64,000 bases of DNA, from positions 225,085-289,084 of the forward strand of contig NZ_LNYA01000034.1 in NCBI RefSeq assembly GCF_001467615.1, written 5' to 3'. The stretch is from Legionella erythra. GTDB taxonomy: Bacteria > Pseudomonadota > Gammaproteobacteria > Legionellales > Legionellaceae. The notes below the pieces were generated by a model, which made no database searches, was not told the origin of the DNA, and saw nothing but the letters and a program-made list of their open reading frames with translations. A program made the position numbers and the translations under genes. This document shows, one piece after another, positions 44,636 through 54,436 of this stretch (the first letter of the stretch is position 1; each line of letters starts with the position of its first letter).

Positions 44636-46573
44636 TCAGGTAAATTTCATAGCTGTCGTAGCAGGACTCAACGTCGGCTTGGGTTCTTTCTTGAAAAATC
44701 CAAGCGTTTTTTTGGGCGTTTCCTCCGATTGAAGCGCAATTTTTAATGTCGGCAATTTATGCTTAAGGATTTCTCTTTCCTCCTCGGAAAAGCATTTACC
44801 CAAAACGACTTTTTTTAAGCTGTTGCTGTTTTTCTCTAAAAAGCTCACCAACGACACAAAATTGGACTTGAAGGGATTATCAACAAATCCATCGATGATG
44901 ACGCTTTCAAGCCGTGGTAATTTAAGATTTCGCAACCAGGTCAGCAGATCAGCAAATTCATTAAAATAGCCATGCGGTGCGAATAGATGACGGTTTGATG
45001 AGTTTTCTATAAAAGAATCCAGGGTTAAGTATTTGATGTGTTCAAATTGGTCAAGATTCAGATGAGACTGTACCAGTTCGTCTTCAATTTTTTTAAAATC
45101 CTGAAGCACCTGTTTTATAAACAAGGCTCTGATGTCGTGCTCTTCGGGCGACTCCTTAGACGCCTTATCGGCAAATAAGGCAAAAAACAACAGCAGCCTA
45201 TCCTGAATCTCCTTACTGGTTACGCTGGATGCTACTTTGGCCATTTGCCGTGTAGGCAGCCATGCATTCATACTCACCAGTGCCAGTTCCCCGCCTAAGG
45301 GTTTGTCAAAATTTTCCCGGGTCTTGGTGTTAAACAAATGAATGACCGTACTAATCTCAATTAAAAGCAATACCCAGTTCAGTAAACGACTCTTGCCTTC
45401 TTCATAATTAACAGCTGTTTTTTCAATGCCCTTCAGGCTTTCAAACCGTCTGTCATTCAGTAAATACCCAAGCAGTTTTTGCAGTTCCCTAATTGATTCA
45501 AGCTTTGATTTTTGTTTATACAAAGTGACATTATCGCGGATAAAATCCATGTTGTCATACCAGCAGGTATACCCATTCAGTAATGAATTATTTTTAAACT
45601 CATTATTAGGTTCTGACAGTATTTGTATAATTGACTCGCTGGCAGCGTCTTGAACGTGAGGCAGTGTAACCGATGCTTTTAAAAGCACCACCTCTTCTTT
45701 GCCTGATTTTACATCGTCAGTGGCTTTATCCTCTTCACTTTTTATGGAATTAGATAGCCTCGTTGGATCCAGGCGTTCCATATCCTGCAACAATCCATTG
45801 TCATGGGGTTCCAGCTCCGATCCAGTCCCCACTTCATCAAGCCCCACCTTGCCAGGCTCTGCCGGGGGCTTGCGTGATGGGGGTATCGAATCAGCGGAAG
45901 CCTTACAGACCACTTCATCAACAGAAACCTGTCGGGACAGCACATGACTCGGTTCTGAAGGGTTAACGATCAACATGTCCATTTGCGAATTTTTTCGACT
46001 GATGGCTTCAACATCATAGGGGGTAACCGCATTATCGACCGTATTGGTTCGCGTGAATCGGGAAAACGACGATGGCGCATCACTGATTTTGCGGGGTATA
46101 TGGTTTGGCATAGAGACCGCTGTTTTGTCGTAAGCATCGCCTGGTGCAAGCTGGGAGGACGACTTGGGTGGCAGGATACTGATCCTTGCAGGCCCGTAAT
46201 TACTTGGTATAAGGACTGCGCTTCTATCAACAACATCCCTTTGTGTTTGCTGGGAGGGCGACTCGGACTGTTCACAGATTTCGCTGGGTACGTTGTTTGT
46301 TTTATAGAGTTCTTTTAGTCTGTTTGACGTGTAGGATTGCGTGTGGGATAATTTTCTTGCATCCTTAGCAGCCATTTCACTGGCTTTCTGCGAGGTAATT
46401 GAATACTCCTCGAAGGAGGGAGCAAGCCCTTCCGGGGCTCCATCAAGACGATTCTGTCCAAACTTCAACTCTTCTTTTTTTCCCTCTTTTTGAGTATTGG
46501 TAAAAAGCAGCCCCTTAAACCCCTTATCATTTAATGTCTTTTTCATAATCATACCGCCCATCAAAAATGTCAT
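44636..46573 (-). CDS. Large effector-like protein with LRR-like C-terminus
   Basis: 645 aa (ATG 46573, or ATG 46546 for a start MKKTLNDKGFKG). The N-terminal 270 residues are low-complexity, Ser/Pro-rich and probably disordered. A helical middle (about 310-500) is followed by LRR-like strands (LPRLESVIIDGF, NSNSLKKVVLGKCF). It has no signal peptide or membrane helix. Such modular proteins are common among Legionella-type secreted effectors. Assignment is by appearance only. Confidence 0.7.
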   Translation of the reverse strand: MTFLMGGMIMKKTLNDKGFKGLLFTNTQKEGKKEELKFGQNRLDGAPEGLAPSFEEYSITSQKASEMAAKDARKLSHTQSYTSNRLKELYKTNNVPSEICEQSESPSQQTQRDVVDRSAVLIPSNYGPARISILPPKSSSQLAPGDAYDKTAVSMPNHIPRKISDAPSSFSRFTRTNTVDNAVTPYDVEAISRKNSQMDMLIVNPSEPSHVLSRQVSVDEVVCKASADSIPPSRKPPAEPGKVGLDEVGTGSELEPHDNGLLQDMERLDPTRLSNSIKSEEDKATDDVKSGKEEVVLLKASVTLPHVQDAASESIIQILSEPNNEFKNNSLLNGYTCWYDNMDFIRDNVTLYKQKSKLESIRELQKLLGYLLNDRRFESLKGIEKTAVNYEEGKSRLLNWVLLLIEISTVIHLFNTKTRENFDKPLGGELALVSMNAWLPTRQMAKVASSVTSKEIQDRLLLFFALFADKASKESPEEHDIRALFIKQVLQDFKKIEDELVQSHLNLDQFEHIKYLTLDSFIENSSNRHLFAPHGYFNEFADLLTWLRNLKLPRLESVIIDGFVDNPFKSNFVSLVSFLEKNSNSLKKVVLGKCFSEEEREILKHKLPTLKIALQSEETPKKTLGFFKKEPKPTLSPATTAMKFT

Positions 46574-46719
46574 AAAATAGTCAATTTGGAAAAAAATTAC
46601 AAGAATAAACCAAGCGTTTTAGCTTTATTTTCTGACTGTTATACCTCGTTTCATCGCTTGCCAAAGCTTGAAAAGATTGATTATAGTTATTCTTCTCTTG
46701 TTATCACTGGCAGGACGCC

Positions 46720-47445
46720 ATGCGGCCCCGACTCATTATCCTGTTGACCTGTGCATGGACCACCGCTGTGTCGGCTCTGCCGTCGGGTTTTGTCTACCTG
46801 AATCAGGTGTCGCCTGACATCATCGAAGAATTACGATACGCCAGCGCCGATAATTTCACCGGGCAGCGCGTACCGGGTTATCAGGCCGGGCGCTGCATTC
46901 TGACTCGGGAAGCAGCAGAGCAACTGGCCCTGGTTGAACAAACCGCCTTAAAAAACGGGTATACGCTCAAAGTCTATGATTGCTATCGCCCCCGCCGCGC
47001 CGTAAAGGCCTTTTATCAATGGAGCCAATCCAATGACACCCGCACCAAACCCTACTATTATCCCCGCGAGGCAAAAGACACCCTCTTTGCCAAAGGCTAC
47101 ATTTCTTTAGCCTCAGGCCACAGCCGCGGCAGCACGGTGGATTTAAGTCTCGTGAAGCTGACTGAGCGCGGTCGCTACCCCCAAAAAGCCAGTGCGGCCT
47201 GCTACAGTCAAACCACTCAGCATATTAATGATGATTCAATCAATACCGGTACCCGCTTTGACTGCCTGGATAAAAGCGCGCATGTTTTTTATCCTGAATT
47301 GACAGCCAGTCAGCGGCGAAACCGCCTGCTGCTCAGGCAATGGATGATGGCTCATGGATTTAGCCCCTACAGAAAAGAATGGTGGCACTTTACGTTAAAA
47401 CAGGAGCCTTATCCCCGAACTTATTTTGATTTTCCCGTACATTAG
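46720..47445 (+). CDS. D-alanyl-D-alanine dipeptidase, VanX/DdpX family (M15)
   Basis: 241 aa with a signal peptide (LIILLTCAWTTAVSALPSGF). The VanX zinc and catalytic residues are present: SGHSRGSTVDLSL (His, Asp), EWWHF (Glu, His) and Arg in VYDCYRPRRAVKAF. Being secreted, it probably recycles peptidoglycan D-Ala-D-Ala rather than conferring glycopeptide resistance. No vanH/vanA genes are present. The next gene starts 14 bases after its stop. Confidence 0.9.
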   Translation: MRPRLIILLTCAWTTAVSALPSGFVYLNQVSPDIIEELRYASADNFTGQRVPGYQAGRCILTREAAEQLALVEQTALKNGYTLKVYDCYRPRRAVKAFYQWSQSNDTRTKPYYYPREAKDTLFAKGYISLASGHSRGSTVDLSLVKLTERGRYPQKASAACYSQTTQHINDDSINTGTRFDCLDKSAHVFYPELTASQRRNRLLLRQWMMAHGFSPYRKEWWHFTLKQEPYPRTYFDFPVH

Positions 47446-47458
47446 GAAAGGTTTCACG

Positions 47459-48223
47459 ATGCAAACAAATACCCGCTATTCGCTCCTAAAACCACTGCTG
47501 TGTCTGTTTCTTTTTTTACTGATGCCGCAAGCCTTTAGCCGAAACGTCAATGTGTATCTCGAGTTGGATAACCTTGCTGTCTATCAATCCATCGAACAGT
47601 TTAACCAGTTTTTAAAAAGCAAGGGTATTTTTAAGAAATACGACATGGAACCCTTTCTGCACGCTTACCCGCTGCATATTACCCTTTATCTTACGGATTA
47701 CCCGGATAAAAACATCCCGCAATTGGTCAAGCGCGTTGCCTTTCTGGCCAAATTCTGGCAGGCGGTGGCGTTAAAAACCACGTCCTTTTACGTCACAGAG
47801 GGAAATTATGTCATGCTCGGCATTGATCTGGCGCCTGAGCCGGACGGCAGCAACCCTTACCTGCAGCAAATGAGTGATGAGGTCGTACTGCAATTGAATG
47901 CCCTGCGCGACCATAAGGCCCCCATTCCTGATTGGGCCATGAATAATGCGGTTAAACGTCAGGCCTTCAGTCTGTATGGGAGCCCCAATGTGTTTTTTGA
48001 ATACACGCCCCACATTACCCTGATGGCCAAAGCATTTAAAACGGCTGAGGAAGCCGCGGCTTTCCATGACGACATGGCGGCTATAATTAAAGAATACCGG
48101 CAATTTAAACCGCTGCGATTCAACGCATCGGCGATTGGTGTGGGCTATACGGATGCATTCGGACAAATTACGCAACCTTTTGCGCATTTTAAATTATCAT
48201 CGCATTCGAAAAAAACAGGTTAG
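47459..48223 (+). CDS. Secreted 2H-phosphoesterase-like (LigT-fold) protein
   Basis: 254 aa from ATG 47459 (GGAAAGG upstream). A signal peptide (LLKPLLCLFLFLLMPQAFS) is followed by two HxTx motifs at matching distances, PLHITLYLTDY and TPHITLMAKAF, the hallmark of the 2H phosphoesterase fold. Family members act on 2',3'-cyclic or 2'-5' RNA bonds, mostly in the cytoplasm. An exported version is unusual. It is in an operon with the dipeptidase. Confidence 0.72.
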   Translation: MQTNTRYSLLKPLLCLFLFLLMPQAFSRNVNVYLELDNLAVYQSIEQFNQFLKSKGIFKKYDMEPFLHAYPLHITLYLTDYPDKNIPQLVKRVAFLAKFWQAVALKTTSFYVTEGNYVMLGIDLAPEPDGSNPYLQQMSDEVVLQLNALRDHKAPIPDWAMNNAVKRQAFSLYGSPNVFFEYTPHITLMAKAFKTAEEAAAFHDDMAAIIKEYRQFKPLRFNASAIGVGYTDAFGQITQPFAHFKLSSHSKKTG

Positions 48224-49410
48224 GATTTAAGCCGCTTTGACGCCCTTTTGCTGTAACGCGTTAAATCCTTGTCAAAATTTTTAACCTGAGCCGCCTTGCT
48301 TTGCCGGCTCTGCTCCTGCTCCATGAGGGCCTGCAAACGCAGCAACTCACTTTTTACACCGCTCGTCTCGGTTTTTACCTGTTGAATTTCTTCTCTTAAA
48401 TGAAGCGCTTCCTGATTCCGCGTGACAAATTCCTGCCTTAAGGCTTCCAGCAGGTTTGCTTCAATTTGAAGCTGCTGCTTGAGCTGCTGATTTTCACTGC
48501 GCAGTTTTTTAATTTCCTTTTGCAGGTTGCCGGCTTTTTCGGATGTCTCACTCAAGGCTTTTTTCTTCGCCGCGAGACGCTCCTTCACCAGACTTAAAGA
48601 GCGCTCCGAGGATTTCATGGTGAATTCAATCGCCAACTGGGAAGCAGCATTCACTACCGCCAAAACCTGGCGCTCAATTTGAGCCTGATTTTGGCGAAGA
48701 AAAATGGCTTGCCGGCAGGTGTCAGCCACATCCATAGCCGCCTCGCGCAGACGAGTGGTGACGGTGTGGATTAGCTTGCCGCTTTTTAAATGGGCATAAT
48801 ATTTATTGTCTTTTCTTAATACAGCAAGCGGCGTCAGCGCCATCCCCACCGCTTTCAAAAAATAAATCACTAAAACCGTCACCGCTTTGGTTAATTCAAG
48901 CCCATCATCCACTTTTTTAGGTGTTCTATGAAATGCCTTAAGGTAAACCGTCAACTGTTCCTGAAAAAATAACTGATGGATGCCCGCCGCCATGATGTCG
49001 TTCGGTTTAGGGCTTTTTTTATTGAGGCTGGCGGCGGTGATAAAGTGCTGAAGCTGTTCCAGGCATTGTGGCTTAATATCAGCGGTTTTTTCATTGTTCA
49101 ACGGCAACAGAATCCGCTCTAACACCAGCCAATCCTCATCGACAAAATCAATCCACCCCTCTTTATCACTGCGGATAAATTTGGCCAGACACCCCATGCT
49201 CTCCGGGGAGTCGCTGTCAAAACACAAGGAGACCTTAGCCAGTACTTTTTGCAGCCATTGCTCTACCAATAGGTTATTTGCCTTGCTCTCATTGCGGGCA
49301 ACGAGGGCAAGGAGCAAGAGGACTTCATTTATGAGGTTTAACAGGCTTTTTCTGTTAAACCACCCTTCATTCGACAGCGTAGTTGATTTTATTCGTGCTG
49401 TTGAAAGCAT
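48220..49410 (-). CDS. Coiled-coil hypothetical protein
   Basis: 396 aa. The N-terminal half is helical with KEGWIDFVDEDWLVLERILL, loosely like IKKDGLIDWTSKDEDGL in the protein at 33128. A coiled coil runs from about 250 to 375 (SEKAGNLQKEIKKLRSENQQ and onwards). The C-terminus is basic (KRASKRLKS). It may be a paralogue of the 33128 protein and effector-like. Function is unknown. It is convergent with the 2H protein, overlapping by 4 bases. Confidence 0.7.
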   Translation of the reverse strand: MLSTARIKSTTLSNEGWFNRKSLLNLINEVLLLLALVARNESKANNLLVEQWLQKVLAKVSLCFDSDSPESMGCLAKFIRSDKEGWIDFVDEDWLVLERILLPLNNEKTADIKPQCLEQLQHFITAASLNKKSPKPNDIMAAGIHQLFFQEQLTVYLKAFHRTPKKVDDGLELTKAVTVLVIYFLKAVGMALTPLAVLRKDNKYYAHLKSGKLIHTVTTRLREAAMDVADTCRQAIFLRQNQAQIERQVLAVVNAASQLAIEFTMKSSERSLSLVKERLAAKKKALSETSEKAGNLQKEIKKLRSENQQLKQQLQIEANLLEALRQEFVTRNQEALHLREEIQQVKTETSGVKSELLRLQALMEQEQSRQSKAAQVKNFDKDLTRYSKRASKRLKS

Positions 49411-49693
49411 AATGTTGACTAATTTTTATTAGGAACACTTTGAATTATAGCAAAAAATAATCCACAAGGGTCGGTGTGGGAAAACCATGCCGCGTTATTC
49501 TGAATGGCTGTACAGGGTGGAACGGGGCGAACGTCCCCTGGAATGCTGACCTAAAATAGCATCAAAACATCAACAGGCTGCCTCTGCGACGTGCCGCGAC
49601 TTGTTCGCGGCATCCAGACAAGCCGGGGCAGTCATTCATTTCTCATCACGCACCTTTCTGGATTGCGCGCACAAGACGCGGAACGTCGCTTCA

Positions 49694-50857
49694 TTATCCC
49701 TTGCGGGGGTTAACCTGGTAAAAATGGGCGCAGACTTTGGAAGCCACCTTATCACTTTTTACGCCATAATAATGGCCTTGTTCCAGGCGATTGCATACCT
49801 CGAGCGTGCTTAATGCATCCAGACAAGAGGCAAGCGTGGGCGAAGCGCACTGGGGAAATATCGTATCCGGCCCGTCAAGGGCGGCATAACAATCATTTCT
49901 CCAGGCATTCGAAGCGCGGGTATAGTACGTGGTAAAATCGGCAAGAAGGATCTTGTCATTCAGTTTAAACAGCTTCATTCCCGAATAATTATGGTGATCA
50001 CGGCTGATAGAAGGCGTTGAATAGGCATACACCGTCGACTGAGAGAGCTTGATTTGCCGAATTTCATCCATATGGGTATGGGATGTCAACAACGAGATTT
50101 GCCCATAACGCGGCTGGGCCGCATCCAGCAGGCGGATAAATGCCTGCTGGTATGCGTCATGCCAAAGGGGCTCGCCCTTGAAATTGTTGCCCGGAGGAAT
50201 ATGCATGGCAATCAGCAATTGCCTGGCTTTATAAGTGGACAATTGCCTTTTTAGCCAGTGCAATTGCCTGTTTGCCGCTTCCTGTTGACGCGGATAGGAC
50301 GGCAGAAAAAACGGCGTGTGGCTGAACAGGGTTGTATTCAACACAATGAGGATAATATCGTGATTACCCGGTTTGACGTAGCTTGCGTAATAGCCATCGC
50401 GTGCCATGGCGCTGTCATCGAGCAGCAGGCCTTCACAATAAGCACAAGCCCCCTCCCAATCGGCGGCTAAATCCAGCGGAGTTTTGTGCGCGGCGTTAAA
50501 CGGCTGGTAATTTCCTTGCAGCGCGTCATTATTCCCCGGGACATAAAACAAGGTTTTTTTACCTTTATTGGCTTCATACAAGGCATGAAATACTGCTTTT
50601 TCATAGTCAGCCTTAACCGGTGCATACCCCAATAAGTGGGTGGGGAGGTCACCGAGCGTGATGATAAAATCAGCTTGTCGCGACAATTGGGCGTATTTTT
50701 TCATCGCCAGTTTCAATAGCGACTGGCCGGTATCCTGACCATCGCCATCGGTATTCAGAGCGCCATAATGAATGTCGGAAATCGTTAAGAAGTGGATAGC
50801 GGCATGGCCGGCAAATGAGGCCATTAACAGAAATATAATCAGAATCAAACGGTTCAT
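49694..50857 (-). CDS. Secreted calcineurin-like metallophosphoesterase
   Basis: 387 aa from ATG 50857, which opens a clear signal peptide (MNRLILIIFLLMASFAGHAA); the frame is open 26 codons further but without a signal. Metal motifs appear in order: TISDIHYG, TLGDLPTH, YVPGNNDAL, AMHIPPGNN and LLTSHTHMDE. It resembles sphingomyelinase or acid-phosphatase-type members. The substrate is unknown. Confidence 0.82.
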   Translation of the reverse strand: MNRLILIIFLLMASFAGHAAIHFLTISDIHYGALNTDGDGQDTGQSLLKLAMKKYAQLSRQADFIITLGDLPTHLLGYAPVKADYEKAVFHALYEANKGKKTLFYVPGNNDALQGNYQPFNAAHKTPLDLAADWEGACAYCEGLLLDDSAMARDGYYASYVKPGNHDIILIVLNTTLFSHTPFFLPSYPRQQEAANRQLHWLKRQLSTYKARQLLIAMHIPPGNNFKGEPLWHDAYQQAFIRLLDAAQPRYGQISLLTSHTHMDEIRQIKLSQSTVYAYSTPSISRDHHNYSGMKLFKLNDKILLADFTTYYTRASNAWRNDCYAALDGPDTIFPQCASPTLASCLDALSTLEVCNRLEQGHYYGVKSDKVASKVCAHFYQVNPRKG

Positions 50858-50903
50858 GACAAGCGTTGTTAAGCGCCCGGGTAACCAGGCGCTTAAACCG
50901 CGA

Positions 50904-52700
50904 TTAACTGGTGGCTTCACGAATAGTCCAGACACGCTGAGCGGCCAGCGGGGCCTCGTCTATCCACATCACCAGGGGTTTGCCGGTCAATGCGGGCTTG
51001 CTTTTGGAAGCCAGGGCTACGGCAAACGGGTATTTTTTCCGAAGGCTCTGCAAGGCGTTCATGACCCGATTGGCATCCGCCTGATTATCCTTAAGAACCA
51101 GCTCATTGCCGCGGTAGAGAATAGTCACCGCCTGTCCGCGCAACGCCTGTTTAACCACTGTTTCCAAACGGCGCCATTTCGCCTGACGGCTGCGCTGCAA
51201 CTCAGTCTGGGTTGGATTTTGCTGGTACTTGATACGCGGGTGTTTGGAAAAGACCTTCGCCCAGGAATTATTGCTCGGCTTTTGCTGCAGGAAGTAAGCG
51301 CACAGGGCATCCACAACATAACGATAACGGCCGGATACCGATGGTTTGGTTCCCGGTAAGCGGTTTATGTAGATTGCGAAAGCCAGGGTGTGGGCATTGG
51401 CGGTATAAAGATACCCGGATAAGCTGATTACGCCGGTCATGGTGCCGGTTTTGGCACGTACCAGATCTTGCTGATCAGGGCGCTTAAAGCGACGCTGCAG
51501 GGTGCCATCCCGTCCCGAGATCGGCAAGGCAGCGATGTATTCATAGGACAGGGGGAAACGCTCATATAAAAATTTAAGCAGGCTCACGGTTTGATTCGGC
51601 GTCAGCAAATCATGCCGTGACAATCCTGAACCATCGGTAAGGATAGCATTCTGCAAAGGAATATTGGTTTGCTGCTGCAAAAATTTCTTAATGATGCTTT
51701 GCGCATCCGCCCAATTCACCGGTGTGCCCTGTAATTTGGCGGCGGCATGCAGGAACAGGCTGTCGGCGTACAGGTTGTCTGACGGTTTCAGTGTATCGGC
51801 CATCAACTGGGCAATGGGTTTGGATGTGTCGGTCGCGAGCAGCAGCGAACCAGCGGGGGCCCTGCCCAGAGTTACCGTGCCTTCATGCACGATATTCAAT
51901 TGATTTAATTGTTGTTTAATCAAACCCTGGGCGTAAATCAGCGGATTTTGAATGGCCATTTTCTGCTGAACCGCCCACTGGCCAACCCCGACGCAACCAC
52001 GAACCGTGAGTTGATTTTGCTTGTTCATGGAAAAATCAACCCCGCAACGCGACGCTTTGTCTTTCGTTGTAACCTGATTATTAATGACGATACCGCCCTT
52101 GTCGCCTTCCACCTCCACAATGGCAGGGGCTCCGGGTTTATCGCCGGGATTCACCGTCACAATCATGCGGTTGGCATCAATAACCACCGGGGCCAGCGGC
52201 GCGCCATAACTGTAAACCAGATCCTGAACCATCCAGCCTGGCGGGTAAGGATTGACATTGGCATGGCTGCTGTCAATCACAACATTGCCGACAATACGGT
52301 CGATATGCCAGGTTTTTAAAGAAGACAGCAAACTGGCCAACCGTTCCCGGCTGAAGGAGGGATCGCCGGGTAAATGCAGATAAAGCGTGCCATTCAATAC
52401 CCCGTTTTGTAATGTGCCTACCCCGGCGCTTAACTGATTTTTAAAACGATAATCCGGCCCAAGAACCATCAGGGCCGCGGCATCTGAAAATAATTTCATG
52501 TTACTCGCGGGAATGAACGAGCGGGTCTGATTGCGACGATAAATGGTTGTGCCGCTGGTTAAGTCCACCACTTCCACACCGATGTTCATGGCGGGATCGA
52601 CCTGATTGATAATCCTGTCCGCGCCGCTTTGAAAACTGGCATGCAGGCTGGTTGTGAATAACGCGCCCATAATCAAACCTGATAAGGTCCTTTTCATCAA
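50904..52700 (-). CDS. dacB: D-alanyl-D-alanine carboxypeptidase/endopeptidase, PBP4 (S13) family
   Basis: 598 aa (ATG 52700 or 52697) with a signal peptide. The serine triad is IPASNMKLFSDAAAL (SxxK), KPSDNLYADSLF (SxN) and VRAKTGTMTGVISL (KTG). It trims peptidoglycan side chains in the periplasm. It is about 120 residues longer than E. coli PBP4. The extra C-terminal region (about 470-598) contains a small alpha/beta segment (QAVTILYRGNELVLKDNQAD) not assignable here. Confidence 0.88.
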   Translation of the reverse strand: MMKRTLSGLIMGALFTTSLHASFQSGADRIINQVDPAMNIGVEVVDLTSGTTIYRRNQTRSFIPASNMKLFSDAAALMVLGPDYRFKNQLSAGVGTLQNGVLNGTLYLHLPGDPSFSRERLASLLSSLKTWHIDRIVGNVVIDSSHANVNPYPPGWMVQDLVYSYGAPLAPVVIDANRMIVTVNPGDKPGAPAIVEVEGDKGGIVINNQVTTKDKASRCGVDFSMNKQNQLTVRGCVGVGQWAVQQKMAIQNPLIYAQGLIKQQLNQLNIVHEGTVTLGRAPAGSLLLATDTSKPIAQLMADTLKPSDNLYADSLFLHAAAKLQGTPVNWADAQSIIKKFLQQQTNIPLQNAILTDGSGLSRHDLLTPNQTVSLLKFLYERFPLSYEYIAALPISGRDGTLQRRFKRPDQQDLVRAKTGTMTGVISLSGYLYTANAHTLAFAIYINRLPGTKPSVSGRYRYVVDALCAYFLQQKPSNNSWAKVFSKHPRIKYQQNPTQTELQRSRQAKWRRLETVVKQALRGQAVTILYRGNELVLKDNQADANRVMNALQSLRKKYPFAVALASKSKPALTGKPLVMWIDEAPLAAQRVWTIREATS

Positions 52701-52788
52701 TTTCGCTTCCTTAAAGTAGGTGATTTAAATAACATTTTGTTTAAATTTTTGATTAACACAAGACACCACGCACAGCCGTGCAAAAGTG

Positions 52789-53583
52789 CTAATCATAACG
52801 CAAGCCCATGCGCTCAAGAAGCCCTGCCAGGGTATCATTGTCAAAAAATTTTATTTGCAGCCATCCGCCACGACCGTCATCGTTTACAATTTGCACAGGC
52901 GCCCCCACCTGGTCTGCCAACTGGCTTTGCAAACGCTCGATATCCCGGTCGCAACGCCGGTCTTTTAAAGGCGGCTGGGCGGCTTTAGCCTGACGTACTT
53001 TTTCTTCCAGTTGACGCACGGACCATTGCTCGTCAATGATTTGCTGAGCCCAACCCAGCTGCTCAAAAGGGGGCATCCCCACCAGATTACGTGCATGTCC
53101 CAGGGATAACAGGCCGCTGCGAATTTTATCCTGAACCGGTTCAGTCAGCGTCAATAGACGCAGAATATTGGCGATATGGCTTCGGGATTTGCCCACCAGA
53201 ACCGCAATTTCATCCTGTTGAAAATGAAATTCATCACACAGACGGCGATAACCCGTTGCTTCCTCAATCAGATTAAGTTCCTGCCGCTGAATATTTTCAA
53301 CCAGCGTCAAAGCCGCGGCTTGCTGATCCGTGTATTGGCCGATTAGGCAGGGAATATCGTTTAAACCAGCCAGTCGGGCAGCACGCCAGCGGCGTTCACC
53401 GGCAATGATTTCATAACGCCCTGCCGCGATGGCCCGCACCACCAGCGGTTCAATCAAACCCTGGGCGGTAATTGAGTCTGCAAGCTCCTGAAGGTTTTTT
53501 TCCTCGAAATGGATACGCGGTTGATAGCGCCCCGGTTGCAAGGCGTCTAGAGGCAGTAATTGATAGTGGGCTGGGGTTTGCAT
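52789..53583 (-). CDS. parB: ParB/Spo0J-family protein
   Basis: 264 aa. The N-terminal CTPase/ParB domain has YQPRIHFEEKNLQELADSI and GERRWRAARLAGL. The central helix-turn-helix (QQDEIAVLVGKSRSHIANIL) binds parS, and a C-terminal dimer domain follows. No parA neighbour is seen, so it may be a second, orphan ParB or one separated from parA. No parS site was identified. Confidence 0.87.
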   Translation of the reverse strand: MQTPAHYQLLPLDALQPGRYQPRIHFEEKNLQELADSITAQGLIEPLVVRAIAAGRYEIIAGERRWRAARLAGLNDIPCLIGQYTDQQAAALTLVENIQRQELNLIEEATGYRRLCDEFHFQQDEIAVLVGKSRSHIANILRLLTLTEPVQDKIRSGLLSLGHARNLVGMPPFEQLGWAQQIIDEQWSVRQLEEKVRQAKAAQPPLKDRRCDRDIERLQSQLADQVGAPVQIVNDDGRGGWLQIKFFDNDTLAGLLERMGLRYD

Positions 53584-53678
53584 TCACACAATCCGGGCAG
53601 AAAAAACCATTGCAAAAAATTGTTTCATACCCGCAACCTGCTGGCAATCAAATACTTGGGCTGACAGGCAAAACCAGT

Positions 53679-54431
53679 CTATCGCGGTGCTGGATCGTAA
53701 AGATACCAGCCAATATGAAAAAGAATGTGCCCGACTATGGCCGCCACAAGACCGTATTGCCAAAATAGCCAGCCAAACAGAACCGTCTGCCACAGATTGA
53801 TTAGGAGCATGGTGTAAACAAAGCGGCGGCTGTTTGCACACCCAGCGGCGATGTAGGCCGGTAAATGCCCAAGCCCGAGTAACAACCCACTGCTGATAAT
53901 GGCAAACCAGATAACCCCCGCCGAGAGCCTGCCAATAAAGAGGGCCCCGAAATAAGCGATGACATTCATAAGCCCAAACCGACCGATGATTTCATCCACA
54001 ACGCCACCATACAAAATACACCCGTCAAGCCGCAAAGCGGCGCGCATGGCGTACAAAGTGGCCAGGGTTTTGTCATCCAGAATACTCGCTACAACGCCAT
54101 AATAAAGAAAAAAGAAAACCAAAAGCCCGCCCAGCACCGTTAAAAAGACGGGTAATAACATGTCCTGTACGAACCCTGTCACGGACTGATTGAGCAGGAG
54201 ACCTTGCAGGATGGGTTCTTTTAAGCCTGTTTTCAGTGATAAAACCGTGCCGGCAAAAGTCATCAAAAGAACCATTATGAGCGTTTGCAACATTGCAAAG
54301 CGGCTGATTTTTTTTCTTAATTCCTCGCTGTTTTGCGGCAGCAGGAAATGAATCAAACGGGGAATGGCAACGACAATCCCCGGTAAAGACAGACCCGTCA
54401 GAATAATAATCAGCGGCCAGTTAATCAGCAT
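53679..54431 (-). CDS. CPBP-family intramembrane protease-like protein
   Basis: 250 aa with about seven membrane helices. The three CPBP motifs are recognisable: VVDEIIGRFGLM (usually Glu-Glu-x3-Arg; here the first acid is Asp), LLLGLGHLPAY and VGHILFHIG. It is related to CAAX prenyl proteases. The substrate is unknown. It is the last gene of the def-fmt-rsmB run, 5 bases after rsmB. Confidence 0.75.
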   Translation of the reverse strand: MLINWPLIIILTGLSLPGIVVAIPRLIHFLLPQNSEELRKKISRFAMLQTLIMVLLMTFAGTVLSLKTGLKEPILQGLLLNQSVTGFVQDMLLPVFLTVLGGLLVFFFLYYGVVASILDDKTLATLYAMRAALRLDGCILYGGVVDEIIGRFGLMNVIAYFGALFIGRLSAGVIWFAIISSGLLLGLGHLPAYIAAGCANSRRFVYTMLLINLWQTVLFGWLFWQYGLVAAIVGHILFHIGWYLYDPAPR

Positions 54432-54436
54432 GTCCT

